Of a stretch of 14,972 nt of DNA, positions 1-8,816 are shown in pieces. Origin of the DNA: Porticoccaceae bacterium (GTDB taxonomy: Bacteria; Pseudomonadota; Gammaproteobacteria; Pseudomonadales; Porticoccaceae); contig DLXZ01000227.1 in assembly GCA_003448675.1 (NCBI GenBank), forward strand, positions 3,168 through 18,139. Reading direction: 5' to 3'. Under the pieces are notes generated by a model that had not been told where the DNA came from, searched no databases, and worked only from the letters and a program-made list of their open reading frames with translations. Both the position numbers and the translations under genes were made by a program. Each line of letters starts with the position of its first letter. The first letter of the stretch is position 1.

Positions 1-291
1 GCGCTTGAAACGCACACCGTCAACGCCGGCAAAAAGATACAGTGAATCGTCATCGGGTTGCTTGTTAACCGTGGCAAAACCGAGGATGCCGGCCGCCTGG
101 GCCATGGCTTCGATAATCATCACCCCGGGGAAAATCGGCTCCTCGGGAAAGTGACCGTTAAACACTTCCTCGTTCGCGGTTATATTTTTATAGGCGAGGA
201 TACGTTCACCCAGCTCCAATTCGACCACCCGATCCACCAGCAGGTAGGGATAGCGATGGGGCAGGAGCTTTTTAATATCTTCAATTTGCAT
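1..291 (-). CDS. fabZ: 3-hydroxyacyl-[acyl-carrier-protein] dehydratase FabZ, N-terminal part (runs off left edge)
   Basis: FabZ dehydrates 3-hydroxyacyl-ACP in the cytosolic type II fatty acid cycle, including the 3-hydroxymyristoyl-ACP pool that the lipid A enzymes draw on. The first 97 codons are present; the family is usually about 145-150 residues, so roughly the last third lies outside the window. The protein begins [20 protein letters not shown], the standard FabZ N-terminus. The hot-dog-fold active site is intact: HFP with catalytic His47, followed by [14 protein letters not shown] with catalytic Glu61. The [12 protein letters not shown] segment sits at the left edge. The ATG at 291 is the natural start, preceded by a weak GAG-type ribosome site. 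It lies 33 nt downstream of lpxD and would normally be followed by lpxA and lpxB. The longer plus-strand reading frame over this stretch is a shadow. Confidence 0.97.
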   Translation of the reverse strand, partial: MQIEDIKKLLPHRYPYLLVDRVVELELGERILAYKNITANEEVFNGHFPEEPIFPGVMIIEAMAQAAGILGFATVNKQPDDDSLYLFAGVDGVRFKR

Positions 292-324
292 CAGGACTCT
301 CAGTCTGGGAAAAGGGGCGGGCCA

Positions 325-1344
325 CTATTTTAACTTTTGCTCTAGGGCTTTCAGGCGTCGCGCCATATCGTCGAGCTGGCCAAAGCGGGCGGCGTTTTTT
401 CGCCATTTAGCGGTTTCGTACATATGAATGCCGGACGAATAGGAGCCGGGCTTGTCGATGGATTTCGACAGCGCGGTACGCGCCATCGCCTGAACATTGT
501 CACAGATAGTGACATGACCAACGGCGCCCGACTGGCCGGCAAAGATGCAGTTTTTCCCAATAGTGGTGCTGCCAGCGATACCAGCGTAGGCGGCCATGGC
601 GGTATTTTCACCAATCTTGACGTTGTGAGCGACCTGAACGTGATTATCAAGCACAACGCCATCATCAATAACTGTGTCGCCGAGGGCGCCCCGGTCGATG
701 GTGGTGCAAGCGCCGATTTCTACCCGGTCACCTATTTTGACACCGCCCAGCTGGTGAATTTTGACCCACTCGCCACCATCATTGGCAAAACCGAAACCGT
801 CAGCGCCAATAACAGCACCACTGTGTATTCGGCAGTGGGCGCCAATGCTGACACCATGATAGATGCTGACATTGGCTGAAATTAGCGTGCTTTCGCCGAT
901 GCTGCAGTCATTGCCAATCCATGTTCCGGCACCGACTACCACGGCCGGTGCTATCACCACACCCTCGCCAATCACGGCACAGGGGCCAATGCTGGCCTCC
1001 GGAGAAATCGCCGCACTATCGGCAATCACGCTACTGGGGTGACGTCCGGGTTGTGACGCCGGCGCATTGTTGAACCAGGCGGTCATGCGCGCATAGGCGG
1101 CATAGGGGTTTTTCAGCACCAGCGCATTGCCTTTGTAATCCGGGGCGTCACCCGATGCGAGAATTACGGCAGCCGCGCGGGTTGTAGACAGGAGTTGTCG
1201 ATAAGTTTTATTGGCAAGAAAAGTCAGATCCCCCGGTCCGGCCTCACTGAGGGAGTTGAGTCCGGTAATGAGGCGGTCGGGGTCGCCTACTAATTCCGCA
1301 CCCAGAAAATCCGCGCAATCCCGCAAACTATAGGAATTAGTCAT
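325..1344 (-). CDS. lpxD: UDP-3-O-(3-hydroxyacyl)glucosamine N-acyltransferase LpxD
   Basis: LpxD transfers the second 3-hydroxyacyl chain from ACP to the amino group of UDP-3-O-acyl-glucosamine, the third step of lipid A synthesis. At 339 residues it matches E. coli LpxD (341). An N-terminal uridine-binding domain (about 1-95, with NALVLKNPYAAYARM) is followed by left-handed beta-helix hexapeptide repeats (about 105-290) and a C-terminal helix beginning at WRKNAARF. The catalytic histidine is His240 in NHVQVAHNVKIGENTA, and the second conserved His is His277 in AVGHVTICD. The ATG at 1344 has a strong AGAGGGGG ribosome site 8 nt upstream. It is separated from skp by 173 nt, the widest gap in the block outside the rpsB leader, so it may have an extra promoter or rely on read-through. 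Confidence 0.98.
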   Translation of the reverse strand: MTNSYSLRDCADFLGAELVGDPDRLITGLNSLSEAGPGDLTFLANKTYRQLLSTTRAAAVILASGDAPDYKGNALVLKNPYAAYARMTAWFNNAPASQPGRHPSSVIADSAAISPEASIGPCAVIGEGVVIAPAVVVGAGTWIGNDCSIGESTLISANVSIYHGVSIGAHCRIHSGAVIGADGFGFANDGGEWVKIHQLGGVKIGDRVEIGACTTIDRGALGDTVIDDGVVLDNHVQVAHNVKIGENTAMAAYAGIAGSTTIGKNCIFAGQSGAVGHVTICDNVQAMARTALSKSIDKPGSYSSGIHMYETAKWRKNAARFGQLDDMARRLKALEQKLK

Positions 1345-1517
1345 CCCGGCAACCCCCTCTTAGAAACCCGAGCCATCCGCCATACACAGCCGAGCCGGCA
1401 ACCCCTAGCCAACTCCAGGAGCGCTATTCATCACTGCTTAACCGATATACAAACCGTTACCACCGGCATCGCGAAAAAGTGCTGTATTCCCCACCGCGAT
1501 CGCAAGTTACCCGCAGC
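1345..1517 (-). other. 173-nt intergenic gap between skp and lpxD
   Basis: This gap is unusually long for the cluster. I see no gene in it: the only short minus-strand frame (about 12 codons, MPVVTVCISVKQ) has no support. I found no convincing sigma-70 or sigma-E promoter pair and no terminator hairpin with a U-tract. Its last bases carry the lpxD ribosome site (1351-1358). Confidence 0.6.
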
Positions 1518-2027
1518 TTAACTGGATTTGTTGTTTAGGCGATCGATCAACTTAGAGGTAAGATCCATCTCCGGCGTTGCGGAAATAACAGCTTCTCGCT
1601 GTAACAGCAAGGTAATCTGCTCTTCGGTTACCAGCTCTTTCACCGCCTCCAGCGCCTTGGGTTGCAACTCCTGCATGATACGGTTTTGCAAACTCTGGAT
1701 TTCCGCCTGGAGCTTTCTCGACACCAGATCGAGATCTGCGCGCAGATATTCCATTTTTTTCTGGTAGTCAGCCGCTTGCTCCTTGGACAAGGTCATGGCC
1801 TTGCCCTCGACTTCCTTTTGCAATGCTTTCATATCCGCGGCCAGGCTATCGTATTTGGCCTGTTGGGTGGAAAATTCCGAACCCGCTTGCATTTCCTTCT
1901 GCCGTTTTTTAGCGACCTCGGTGCTGAAAATTGCTCGTGCTACATCCACCACGGCAATTTTTGTTTCCGCCAGTGCGCCGGCGCTGAGTGTCAAAAAACA
2001 CATTGTTGCAATGAAATACTTTTTCAC
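1518..2027 (-). CDS. skp: Periplasmic chaperone Skp (OmpH family)
   Basis: Skp is a trimeric periplasmic holdase that carries unfolded outer-membrane proteins from the Sec translocon to the BAM complex. The 169-residue product (E. coli precursor 161) opens with a lipophilic signal peptide ending in AGALA, with likely cleavage before ETKIAVVDVARAIF. That KIAVVDV strand is the conserved start of the mature OmpH domain. Residues about 40-140 are charged and heptad-rich (for example MKALQKEVEGKAMTLSKEQA), as expected for the two long tentacle helices. The start is GTG at 2027, chosen because the signal peptide begins there and an AAGGGGA ribosome site lies about 6 nt upstream. It follows bamA by 45 nt, the order found in most gammaproteobacteria. 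Confidence 0.97.
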   Translation of the reverse strand: MKKYFIATMCFLTLSAGALAETKIAVVDVARAIFSTEVAKKRQKEMQAGSEFSTQQAKYDSLAADMKALQKEVEGKAMTLSKEQAADYQKKMEYLRADLDLVSRKLQAEIQSLQNRIMQELQPKALEAVKELVTEEQITLLLQREAVISATPEMDLTSKLIDRLNNKSS

Positions 2028-2072
2028 ACGATCCCCTTATTTACTCATCGAAATTTAAGTTAACACCGTTGG

Positions 2073-4397
2073 TCAAAAACCCTGCCCCATGGAGAACTGG
2101 AAGACCTCTGTCTCATCAAACTCACTGTCATTGAGCGGCGAAGCCAAACTCACGGTAATCGGCCCAAAGCCGCTGATCCAGGTACCGCCAATTCCGAAAG
2201 AGTACCGCAATTCCCCCATATCCGGGGTGAAACAGTTTTCCTGGAAATCATTACAATCCGTATCAAAGATATTCCCGGCATCAAAGAAGACCGCCGCCTG
2301 CACACTGCGATTATCCTTCATAAACGGCACCGGGAAAATCAACTCCGCACTACCGACAACCTTGACGTTACCACCGAAGGGATCGGGATCATCAAAACCC
2401 GGCACCGGCGTATCCTGGGGACCCATGGAGTTACGCTTGAAACCGCGCACGGAATTAAACCCGCCACCGTAATAATTTTTGAAAAACGGCAAGCGGTCGT
2501 TGTTCCCGAAACCTATGCCGTAGCCTAGATCAGTTCGCAAACGCAGCGTCAGACTATTGGTAATCGGTCTGAAGTACTGGGCGTTATAACTGAATTTTAC
2601 AAATTCAAGATCAGCGCCGGGTACCGTAAACTCCACTCCGGCGCGCTGAGAAGTCCCGCGAGTCGCCAGGATGCCCCGATTGAGCGTCGAGCGCGACCAG
2701 TTTAAATTGCCGGTCAGGAAAGTGTAGTTATCTCCATTGTCCTGAAGAAACTGGACGATCTCAAGCGAGGGGAAAACACCCACGTCAATAGACAGACTCT
2801 CAATGCTGACCCCATAACTGATCCGTGAAATCTCACTTAACGGATAACCAAAAGTAACGCCAGTAACAAAACTGTCGGAGGTATATTCCGCAACGTCGAA
2901 GTCACCATAATCGGTCGAGGTAAAGGAAAAACGGTAACCGGCGCTGACGCCATCCTTGGTGAAATAGGGGTCGCTGGCGGCAATGGTGGCGCTGGTACGA
3001 TAGCGGCTGCGGTTTACACCGAAACTGACCGCGTAGCCGGTTCCCAGAAAGTTCTTTTCCTGAATGTTGCCACCCAGAATCAAACCCGAGCCCTGTGCGA
3101 CCCCGAGGCTGGCGCCAACACTCCCCGAAGGTTGCTCCTCCACTGTATAAAACACATCCAGTTGATCGTTGGTGCCCGGCACCTCCCGGGTTTCCACCTT
3201 AACTTCCTTAAAGTGGCCCAGACGTTCAAGTCGCACTTTGGAATGTTCTATCAATTCGGTGGATGCCGATGCGGCTTCAAGCTGGCGCATCTCCCGGCGC
3301 AACACTTGGTCATCGGTTTTGGTATTGCCGCGAAATTCAATACGACGAACATAGGCCCGCTTGCCGGGATTAACGAAAAACGTGACCTTGGCGGTTTGGT
3401 CTTCATCATTGACTTCCGGGTAGGCCTCCACCTCGGCGAAGGTATAACCCTCGGCGCCAAGCCGCTTGGTTAAAAACTCCTTGGTTTTAGTCATCAAGGC
3501 CTGGGAATAGGTCAGTCCTTCACGCATGATGATCAAGGCGCGCATTTGCTCTTCAGGCAATATCAACTCGCCGGCCAGTTCAACCTTGTTTACGGTGTAG
3601 ACCTCACCCTCGTTGATGTTGACGGTGATAAAAACCGTATCCCGATCCGGGTTGATGGAAACCTGGGTCGAGTCGATGGAAAACTTGAGATAACCACGAT
3701 CAAGATACCAGGACTCGAGACGCTCCAGATCGCCGGATAACTTCTCCCGGGCGTATTTGTCATCGTTGGTAAAAAATGACAACAGTCCAGTGGTTTTCAG
3801 CTCAAATAATCCGACCAGAGTGTCATCGTCAAAAATCTCGTTGCCGACGATGTTGATGTGTTTGATCGCCGCCACCGAGCCTTCATCAATGGTCAGCGTC
3901 ACCGCCACCCGGTTACGGGGCAGCTCTGTGACATCGGCAATAACATCAGCGCCGTAACGGCCCTGGGAAACATACTGGCGGCGGAGCTCCTGGCTCATAC
4001 CCTGCAGCACCGCTTCCCTGAAAATCTGTCCTTCATCAAGACCGGCGTCACGCAGGGCCTGCAGTAACTGGTCCGTTTCGATGGCCTTGTTGCCGGTAAT
4101 ATTGATCTCAGCAACCGCTGGTCGCTCAGTAACGATTATCACCAGGACATTGTTGTCACGGGCAATACGTATATCATCGAAATATCCGGTTTGGAACAAT
4201 GCCCGAGTAGCACCACGAATACTTTCTTCATCGACCAGATCGCCTGCCTGCACGGGAAGCGCGGCAAATACCGTGCCGGCCGAAACACGCTGCAGACCGT
4301 CGACTCGAATATCTTCGATCTGGAACAGGTTAGCGTTAGCCAACTGGAAATAAAGGAATAACAGGAGCGGTGCTAGCGGTGATAAAAAGCGTTTCAT
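2073..4397 (-). CDS. bamA: Outer membrane protein assembly factor BamA
   Basis: BamA is the essential Omp85 pore that folds and inserts beta-barrel proteins into the outer membrane. The 774-residue precursor has a signal peptide (about 1-22, ending ANA before NLFQIEDIRVDGLQRV), five POTRA domains (about 24-425) and a 16-strand barrel (about 430-774). The conserved VRGF of loop 6 is at 650-653 in GGGFNSVRGFKR, and the chain ends in Phe (FSMGQGF), the usual outer-membrane targeting residue. Two cysteines, Cys715 and Cys722, lie in an extracellular loop and may form a disulfide. It lies between rseP (45 nt upstream) and its partner skp (45 nt downstream). The ATG at 4397 has only a weak ribosome site, so translation may depend partly on rseP. 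Confidence 0.98.
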   Translation of the reverse strand: MKRFLSPLAPLLLFLYFQLANANLFQIEDIRVDGLQRVSAGTVFAALPVQAGDLVDEESIRGATRALFQTGYFDDIRIARDNNVLVIIVTERPAVAEINITGNKAIETDQLLQALRDAGLDEGQIFREAVLQGMSQELRRQYVSQGRYGADVIADVTELPRNRVAVTLTIDEGSVAAIKHINIVGNEIFDDDTLVGLFELKTTGLLSFFTNDDKYAREKLSGDLERLESWYLDRGYLKFSIDSTQVSINPDRDTVFITVNINEGEVYTVNKVELAGELILPEEQMRALIIMREGLTYSQALMTKTKEFLTKRLGAEGYTFAEVEAYPEVNDEDQTAKVTFFVNPGKRAYVRRIEFRGNTKTDDQVLRREMRQLEAASASTELIEHSKVRLERLGHFKEVKVETREVPGTNDQLDVFYTVEEQPSGSVGASLGVAQGSGLILGGNIQEKNFLGTGYAVSFGVNRSRYRTSATIAASDPYFTKDGVSAGYRFSFTSTDYGDFDVAEYTSDSFVTGVTFGYPLSEISRISYGVSIESLSIDVGVFPSLEIVQFLQDNGDNYTFLTGNLNWSRSTLNRGILATRGTSQRAGVEFTVPGADLEFVKFSYNAQYFRPITNSLTLRLRTDLGYGIGFGNNDRLPFFKNYYGGGFNSVRGFKRNSMGPQDTPVPGFDDPDPFGGNVKVVGSAELIFPVPFMKDNRSVQAAVFFDAGNIFDTDCNDFQENCFTPDMGELRYSFGIGGTWISGFGPITVSLASPLNDSEFDETEVFQFSMGQGF

Positions 4398-4442
4398 CTA
4401 TTGTATTCGGACTCGTTGTTCGGGCCAGTTATAAGCGATCAG

Positions 4443-5798
4443 CTATAGCCGTGCTATGTCGTTGTACAGCGCCAGCACCATCAGTCCGACAATTAAAAAC
4501 AGGCCAAGCCGGTAACCCAACTCCTGGGTTTTCATTGAAACCGGGCTACCCTTGATCAGTTCGGCGAAATAGTAAGCCAAATGGCCACCATCCAGCACCG
4601 GAATGGGTAGCAGATTCAGTACTCCAAGACTCACACTGAGTAGCGCCATGAACTGGAGAAATGCCACCAAGCCGTAACTGGCCGAAGCGCCCGCTACTTT
4701 AGCAATGGTGATGGGGCCACTCAAGTGATCCAGGGAAATATCGCCGAAGATCATCTTCTTCACCGAGCCCAGAATCATCAGGGTAGTTTGGCCGGTTTGG
4801 GACCAGGCTTTGGTAAACGCAGTAGCCGGCCCATACTGGCTGTGCCGATACAAGTCTTCCGGCCACTCCGGCACCTGCACGGACATACCCACTTGGCCAA
4901 TGGTTTCATTACTCTCGCTGGCCACCGGCTTGGGCGTCATAGCCAACGCTAACGTTTGGTCATCACGCTCAATCAGCACCGACATATTCTGCCCCGGTCG
5001 AGCCCGCACATAGTCGACCCATTGGGACCAGTGTTCAATTTCGGTGCCGTCGACCGCCAATACCCGATCCCCGCTTTTCATCCCCGCCTGCTCAGCGGCG
5101 CTGCCAGGAGTGATCTGATCAGCAATGGGCAACACTCTAGGTCGAAACAGGGTGATGCCAATGCCACCAATTGGGTCAGGCTCCTTGGCATCGACGTCCC
5201 AGCCGCCCAGCGGTGCTTCGCTGTCATATTCGAGATTCGAATCGGGATAGCGCACCGTAAACCGTATGGTGCCATCTTCGCCGATGCGGTTAACCAAACT
5301 CTCGCCCAGGTCCTGCCAGGTAGCGACTGCCTTACCATCAACCGCGATAATTTCCTGACCTGGCTCCAAACCGGCCAGATCGGCGACGGAACCCGGCTTG
5401 ACCCCATCGACAATAGGTGCGATTCCCTGGACCCCCAGCATAAACACGATCCAGTAGGCGACTACGGCGAGCAGAAAGTTAGCCAGCGGCCCGGCAGCCA
5501 CCGTCGCCATGCGCTGCGCAACGGGTTTGCGATTAAAGGCATGGGGCAGGTCGGCTTCGGCTACCTCCCCTTCCCTTTCATCGACCATTTTCACGTACCC
5601 CCCCAGGGGCAGAGCGGCAATCACAAACTCGGTGCCCTGCCGGTCGCGCCAGCGCAGCAGACCGGGACCAAAACCGATGGAAAAACGCAGAACCCGGATG
5701 CCGCAGCGTCGGGCCACCCAGAAATGACCGAACTCATGGAAGGTCACCAACACACCGAGAACAATCAGTGTGTAAAAAATCATTTCAATAACTGCCAT
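4443..5798 (-). CDS. rseP: Site-2 intramembrane metalloprotease RseP
   Basis: RseP makes the second cut in the anti-sigma factor RseA and so releases sigma-E during envelope stress. The 451-residue product (E. coli 450) has a first membrane helix carrying the zinc site HEFGH (21-25). Two periplasmic PDZ domains follow, at about 125-205 (GVKPGSVADLAGLEPGQEI) and about 222-300 (ITPGSAAEQAGMKSGDRVL). The second metal motif NLLPIPVLDGGH (395-406) lies in a later helix, and a last hydrophobic segment is at 431-446. I place the start at ATG 5798 (MAVIEMIFYTL), with GGAG about 10 nt upstream. The open frame extends to a GTG at 5861, but that adds 21 non-conserved residues and covers an intergenic hairpin. 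ATG 5783 (MIFYTL) is also possible. It sits next to bamA, whose overload it helps sense. Confidence 0.97.
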   Translation of the reverse strand: MAVIEMIFYTLIVLGVLVTFHEFGHFWVARRCGIRVLRFSIGFGPGLLRWRDRQGTEFVIAALPLGGYVKMVDEREGEVAEADLPHAFNRKPVAQRMATVAAGPLANFLLAVVAYWIVFMLGVQGIAPIVDGVKPGSVADLAGLEPGQEIIAVDGKAVATWQDLGESLVNRIGEDGTIRFTVRYPDSNLEYDSEAPLGGWDVDAKEPDPIGGIGITLFRPRVLPIADQITPGSAAEQAGMKSGDRVLAVDGTEIEHWSQWVDYVRARPGQNMSVLIERDDQTLALAMTPKPVASESNETIGQVGMSVQVPEWPEDLYRHSQYGPATAFTKAWSQTGQTTLMILGSVKKMIFGDISLDHLSGPITIAKVAGASASYGLVAFLQFMALLSVSLGVLNLLPIPVLDGGHLAYYFAELIKGSPVSMKTQELGYRLGLFLIVGLMVLALYNDIARL

Positions 5799-5857
5799 TA
5801 ACCTACTACTCCAAACCCCGCCTAGACTCCTGGCGCATTTTATTTCCAGCCATCCTG

Positions 5858-5880
5858 GCACCGCATGTTTATAGCGGTGC
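5858..5880 (-). other. Perfect 7-bp intergenic hairpin between dxr and rseP
   Basis: GCACCGC and GCGGTGC flank a 9-nt loop in the 111-nt gap between dxr and rseP. On the transcribed strand no U-tract follows, so this is not a typical intrinsic terminator. It may be an mRNA stability or processing element that sets the dxr and rseP levels apart; that role is an inference. Confidence 0.5.
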
Positions 5881-5909
5881 TAATTGTACCTGCCTGCTCG
5901 TTTTAGGCA

Positions 5910-7121
5910 TTAGCAGGGGCTTGCCCCCAATCGGTCCGCTGAGCACCGGCCAAGCAAGTTTATCGCCATGGCTCGGGCGCGCGCGTCCGCCTCTTGGACT
6001 GCTTCCAGGCAGGCGGGTTCATTGGTGGACCACGCCTGCATCACGCCATCGACAATTTCAGCGATATTGGTGAAAGGGATACGCTCATCTAAAAACGCAG
6101 CCACGGCCACCTCATTCGCCGCATTAAGCGCCGCCGGGGCATCACCCAGGGCCTTTGCCGCTGCCCTCGCCAACCCCAGGCAGGGAAAACGCTGCATGTC
6201 CGGAGCTTCAAATTGCAAGCTGCCCAGGGCCGGCAGATCCAGCCCCGCCACCCCTGACTCGATGCGTTGCGGCCAGGCCAGGGCGTGGGCAATGGGGGTG
6301 CGCATATCCGGGTTGCCGAGCTGTGCAAGCACTGAACCGTCGGTATATTCCACCAGGGAGTGGACGATGCTCTGGGGATGAATAACGATCTCTATCCCGC
6401 TCTCCGGGACATCGAACAACCAGCAGGCCTCAATTAACTCCAACCCCTTGTTCATCATCGTGGCGGAATCCACCGAGATTTTTCTGCCCATTTGCCAATT
6501 GGGATGGGCGCAGGCCTGATCAGGTGTAACCCCGGACAGATGCTTGACAGGCGTATCACGAAAGGGGCCGCCGGAGCCAGACAACAGCAGCTTACGCACA
6601 CCAGGTGTGCTCCCGGCGGCGCCCTGCTGACCGCAAACAAAACTTGGGGGCAAACACTGAAAAATCGCATTGTGTTCACTATCGATAGGCAACAGAGTGG
6701 CCCCGTGAACACGCACCGCCTCCATAAACAGGGGGCCGGCCATCACCAGCGCTTCTTTGTTGGCCAGCAGGACTTTCTTGCTGGCACGCACCGCCGCCAG
6801 GGTTGGCACCAGTCCGGCGGCCCCGACAATAGCTGCCATCACGATATCGACATCATCATGGCTGGCCATGGCGCTCAGCCCCTCCGCGCCAACCAGAATG
6901 TCCACACCCTCCGGCAACTGTGGCTGAATGATCGCCGCCGCCTCTCGCCTGGGAACCACCACATAAGCAGGCTGAAAACGCCGGCACTGCTCCACCAGCA
7001 CATCAAGACGGGAGTAACCACTTAAGGCAACCACCCGGTACTTGTCAGGATGGCGGGCGGCGACATCCAGCGTGCTGACACCGATGGACCCGGTGGAGCC
7101 GAGAATACTCAGGCCCTGCAT
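5910..7121 (-). CDS. dxr: 1-deoxy-D-xylulose 5-phosphate reductoisomerase
   Basis: Dxr (IspC) converts DXP to MEP with NADPH, the committed step of the non-mevalonate isoprenoid pathway, and supplies the precursors used by UppS in the same cluster. The 403-residue product (E. coli 398) has the NADPH loop GSTGSIG at 8-14 and [12 protein letters not shown] with Lys122. The metal ligands are Asp147 and Glu149 in [13 protein letters not shown], with Glu228 in [15 protein letters not shown]. The flexible substrate loop includes [16 protein letters not shown], with His206. All sit about three residues earlier than their E. coli counterparts, so the start at ATG 7121 is sound. The C-terminal four-helix region (about 310-395) is complete. 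It follows cdsA by 70 nt. Confidence 0.98.
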   Translation of the reverse strand: MQGLSILGSTGSIGVSTLDVAARHPDKYRVVALSGYSRLDVLVEQCRRFQPAYVVVPRREAAAIIQPQLPEGVDILVGAEGLSAMASHDDVDIVMAAIVGAAGLVPTLAAVRASKKVLLANKEALVMAGPLFMEAVRVHGATLLPIDSEHNAIFQCLPPSFVCGQQGAAGSTPGVRKLLLSGSGGPFRDTPVKHLSGVTPDQACAHPNWQMGRKISVDSATMMNKGLELIEACWLFDVPESGIEIVIHPQSIVHSLVEYTDGSVLAQLGNPDMRTPIAHALAWPQRIESGVAGLDLPALGSLQFEAPDMQRFPCLGLARAAAKALGDAPAALNAANEVAVAAFLDERIPFTNIAEIVDGVMQAWSTNEPACLEAVQEADARARAMAINLLGRCSADRLGASPC

Positions 7122-7191
7122 TACCAGACTACCCGCCTCGACCGGATGGAAGCCAGACGAACTCTCAAGACGGACAACTCAACCAAATCAC

Positions 7192-8031
7192 TTACCATAG
7201 TTTTGGGTGCAGCAGAATATAGAGCAAGGTAAAAACCGGCAGCGCCGCGGTGAGGCTATCGACACGGTCGAGTATACCGCCGTGACCAGGCAAAATTGCG
7301 CCACTGTCTTTTACCCCGCGATGGCGCTTGACCATGCTCTCAACCAGATCACCCAGCACCGAGGCCAAGCCAGTAATCAGCACCAGCAACAACCAGGCCC
7401 ACCACTGACCGGCGGGAGCGGCTACCGTAATAAAAACCAGCACCGCCAAAGTAATGGCGGCCATTCCACCACCAAGGCCTTCCCAGGTTTTGCCGGGGCT
7501 GACTTTAACCGCCAACTTATGATGCCCGAAAGCACGGCCAGTGAAAAAAGCGCCGATGTCCGCCAACGCCACCAGCACCACAACACCGAGCACCAGCCAG
7601 GGGCCACGGGGCGCATGAATCAACACCGCCATCGCGGTCCAGGTGGGTAACAGCACCATCAATCCCATCAGGGCGCCTATCCAGCTACGCCCCCACAAGA
7701 GCGCACTGGCGGGATAACTCTGCACCCACAGCAAGGCCAGCGCCCACCAACCAGCAGCCCAGACCAGAAAAATGCTGATATGGGGCTCAATCAGACTTTG
7801 CTTATCGAAGCGAAAATAAGCCGCCAGCGCCGCCATGAGTCCGGCCGCCAGCAACACATAGAGCCCTCTTCCGAGACCAGATTCAATTGCGGCCAGGGCA
7901 CTCCACTCCCAGGCGGCATAGGCGACGACCAGCGCCATCAGGCCAAGAAAAACCGTGGCGGGAGCGCCAAACAGCACACCGAGAAAACCACCGGCCAGCA
8001 CCAGCGCGGTGATAACCCGCTGACGCAGCAT
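7192..8031 (-). CDS. cdsA: Phosphatidate cytidylyltransferase (CDP-diglyceride synthase)
   Basis: CdsA is an inner-membrane enzyme that makes CDP-diacylglycerol from CTP and phosphatidic acid, the branch point for all membrane phospholipids. The 279-residue chain is almost entirely hydrophobic, with about eight membrane segments. The family signature is complete at 232-258: SMVKRHRGVKDSGAILPGHG followed by GILDRVD. The conserved KVSPGKTWEGLGGG cytosolic loop lies upstream of it. The start ATG (8031) shares its A with the uppS stop codon in a TGATG junction, which implies translational coupling to uppS. Confidence 0.97.
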   Translation of the reverse strand: MLRQRVITALVLAGGFLGVLFGAPATVFLGLMALVVAYAAWEWSALAAIESGLGRGLYVLLAAGLMAALAAYFRFDKQSLIEPHISIFLVWAAGWWALALLWVQSYPASALLWGRSWIGALMGLMVLLPTWTAMAVLIHAPRGPWLVLGVVVLVALADIGAFFTGRAFGHHKLAVKVSPGKTWEGLGGGMAAITLAVLVFITVAAPAGQWWAWLLLVLITGLASVLGDLVESMVKRHRGVKDSGAILPGHGGILDRVDSLTAALPVFTLLYILLHPKLW

Positions 8032-8795
8032 CAGGCGCTTTCCTTGTTCGGCAGATTCAGCTGACTGGAGCTAAGACCGAAACGGCGCTGGCGGCGATAA
8101 TACTCAGCAACCGCCTCATCAAAAGCCTGCTCGCCAAAATCGGGCCAGTAACAGGGTGCGAAGTGCAACTCGGTATAAGCCAGTTGCCAAAGCAGGAAAT
8201 TGCTGATCCGCTGTTCTCCCGCAGTGCGAATACAGAGATCCGGTGGGCTGAATTGGGCAAGACATAATTCACGCTCAAACATGTCTTCGGTAATATCCTG
8301 AGGGCGGACACTGCCCTGCTCCACCTGCTGGGCGAGGCGGCGCGCGCCTCGGGTGATGTCCCAGCGGCCACCATAATCCACCGCCAGCACCAGGTTGGTA
8401 TCACCGCCTTCGGTGAGTTTTTCCGCCCGCTCAATACGCCGGCACAGACCCGGACTAAAACGCTTACGCTCGCCAATGACCGTCAAGCTGACGCCTTCGT
8501 CTTTTAGCTTCCGAGATTCACTGCGAATATAGGTGGCGAAGAGCGACATCAAGCCCCTCACTTCCGCAGGCGGGCGCTGCCAGTTTTCACTGCTGAAGGC
8601 AAAAAGTGTGAGGATTTGGATATTGTGACGACGACACGCGCTCAGCACCTTGCGGACATTCTCGACACCGTGGCGATGACCACTGATGCCTCCGAGCTGA
8701 CGTTCCCGCGCCCAGCGGTTATTGCCATCCATAATGATGGCGACGTGGCGTAAAGGTACCAGAGGATCGAGTCCCCGAGCATCCGTCACAGCCAC
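8031..8795 (-). CDS. uppS: Undecaprenyl-diphosphate synthase (cis-prenyltransferase)
   Basis: UppS (IspU) condenses eight isopentenyl diphosphates onto farnesyl diphosphate to give the C55 lipid carrier for peptidoglycan and O-antigen. Signatures of the 254-residue product are HVAIIMDGNNRWA with catalytic Asp23, GHRHG, LTLFAFSSENW and IRTAGEQRISNFLLW. The last carries Ala192 where the family usually has Gly (RTGGE). The catalytic Arg and Glu on either side (Arg190, Glu194) are kept. I give GTG 8795 as start; GTG 8789 is an equal alternative, since both have only a G-rich stretch rather than a clear ribosome site. The frr stop is about 20 nt upstream. Confidence 0.96.
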   Translation of the reverse strand: MAVTDARGLDPLVPLRHVAIIMDGNNRWARERQLGGISGHRHGVENVRKVLSACRRHNIQILTLFAFSSENWQRPPAEVRGLMSLFATYIRSESRKLKDEGVSLTVIGERKRFSPGLCRRIERAEKLTEGGDTNLVLAVDYGGRWDITRGARRLAQQVEQGSVRPQDITEDMFERELCLAQFSPPDLCIRTAGEQRISNFLLWQLAYTELHFAPCYWPDFGEQAFDEAVAEYYRRQRRFGLSSSQLNLPNKESA

Positions 8796-8816
8796 CCCCG
8801 CACCAAGGAGATCAAC

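Noticed and set aside
3030..3060. GAACTT inside bamA as a sigma-E -35 element for skp or lpxD
   Set aside because: The nearest -10-like bases are about 20 nt away, too far for a sigma-E promoter, and it lies deep inside coding sequence.
4956..5801. 281-codon plus-strand open frame opposite rseP
   Set aside because: It is rich in His, Gln and Pro with no domain pattern, and lies antisense to a fully conserved gene; it reflects GC bias at the third codon position.
5799..5861. Upstream extension of rseP to a GTG at 5861
   Set aside because: The 21 added residues have no match to RseP, lack a ribosome site, and overlap the intergenic hairpin; ATG 5798 gives the usual family length.
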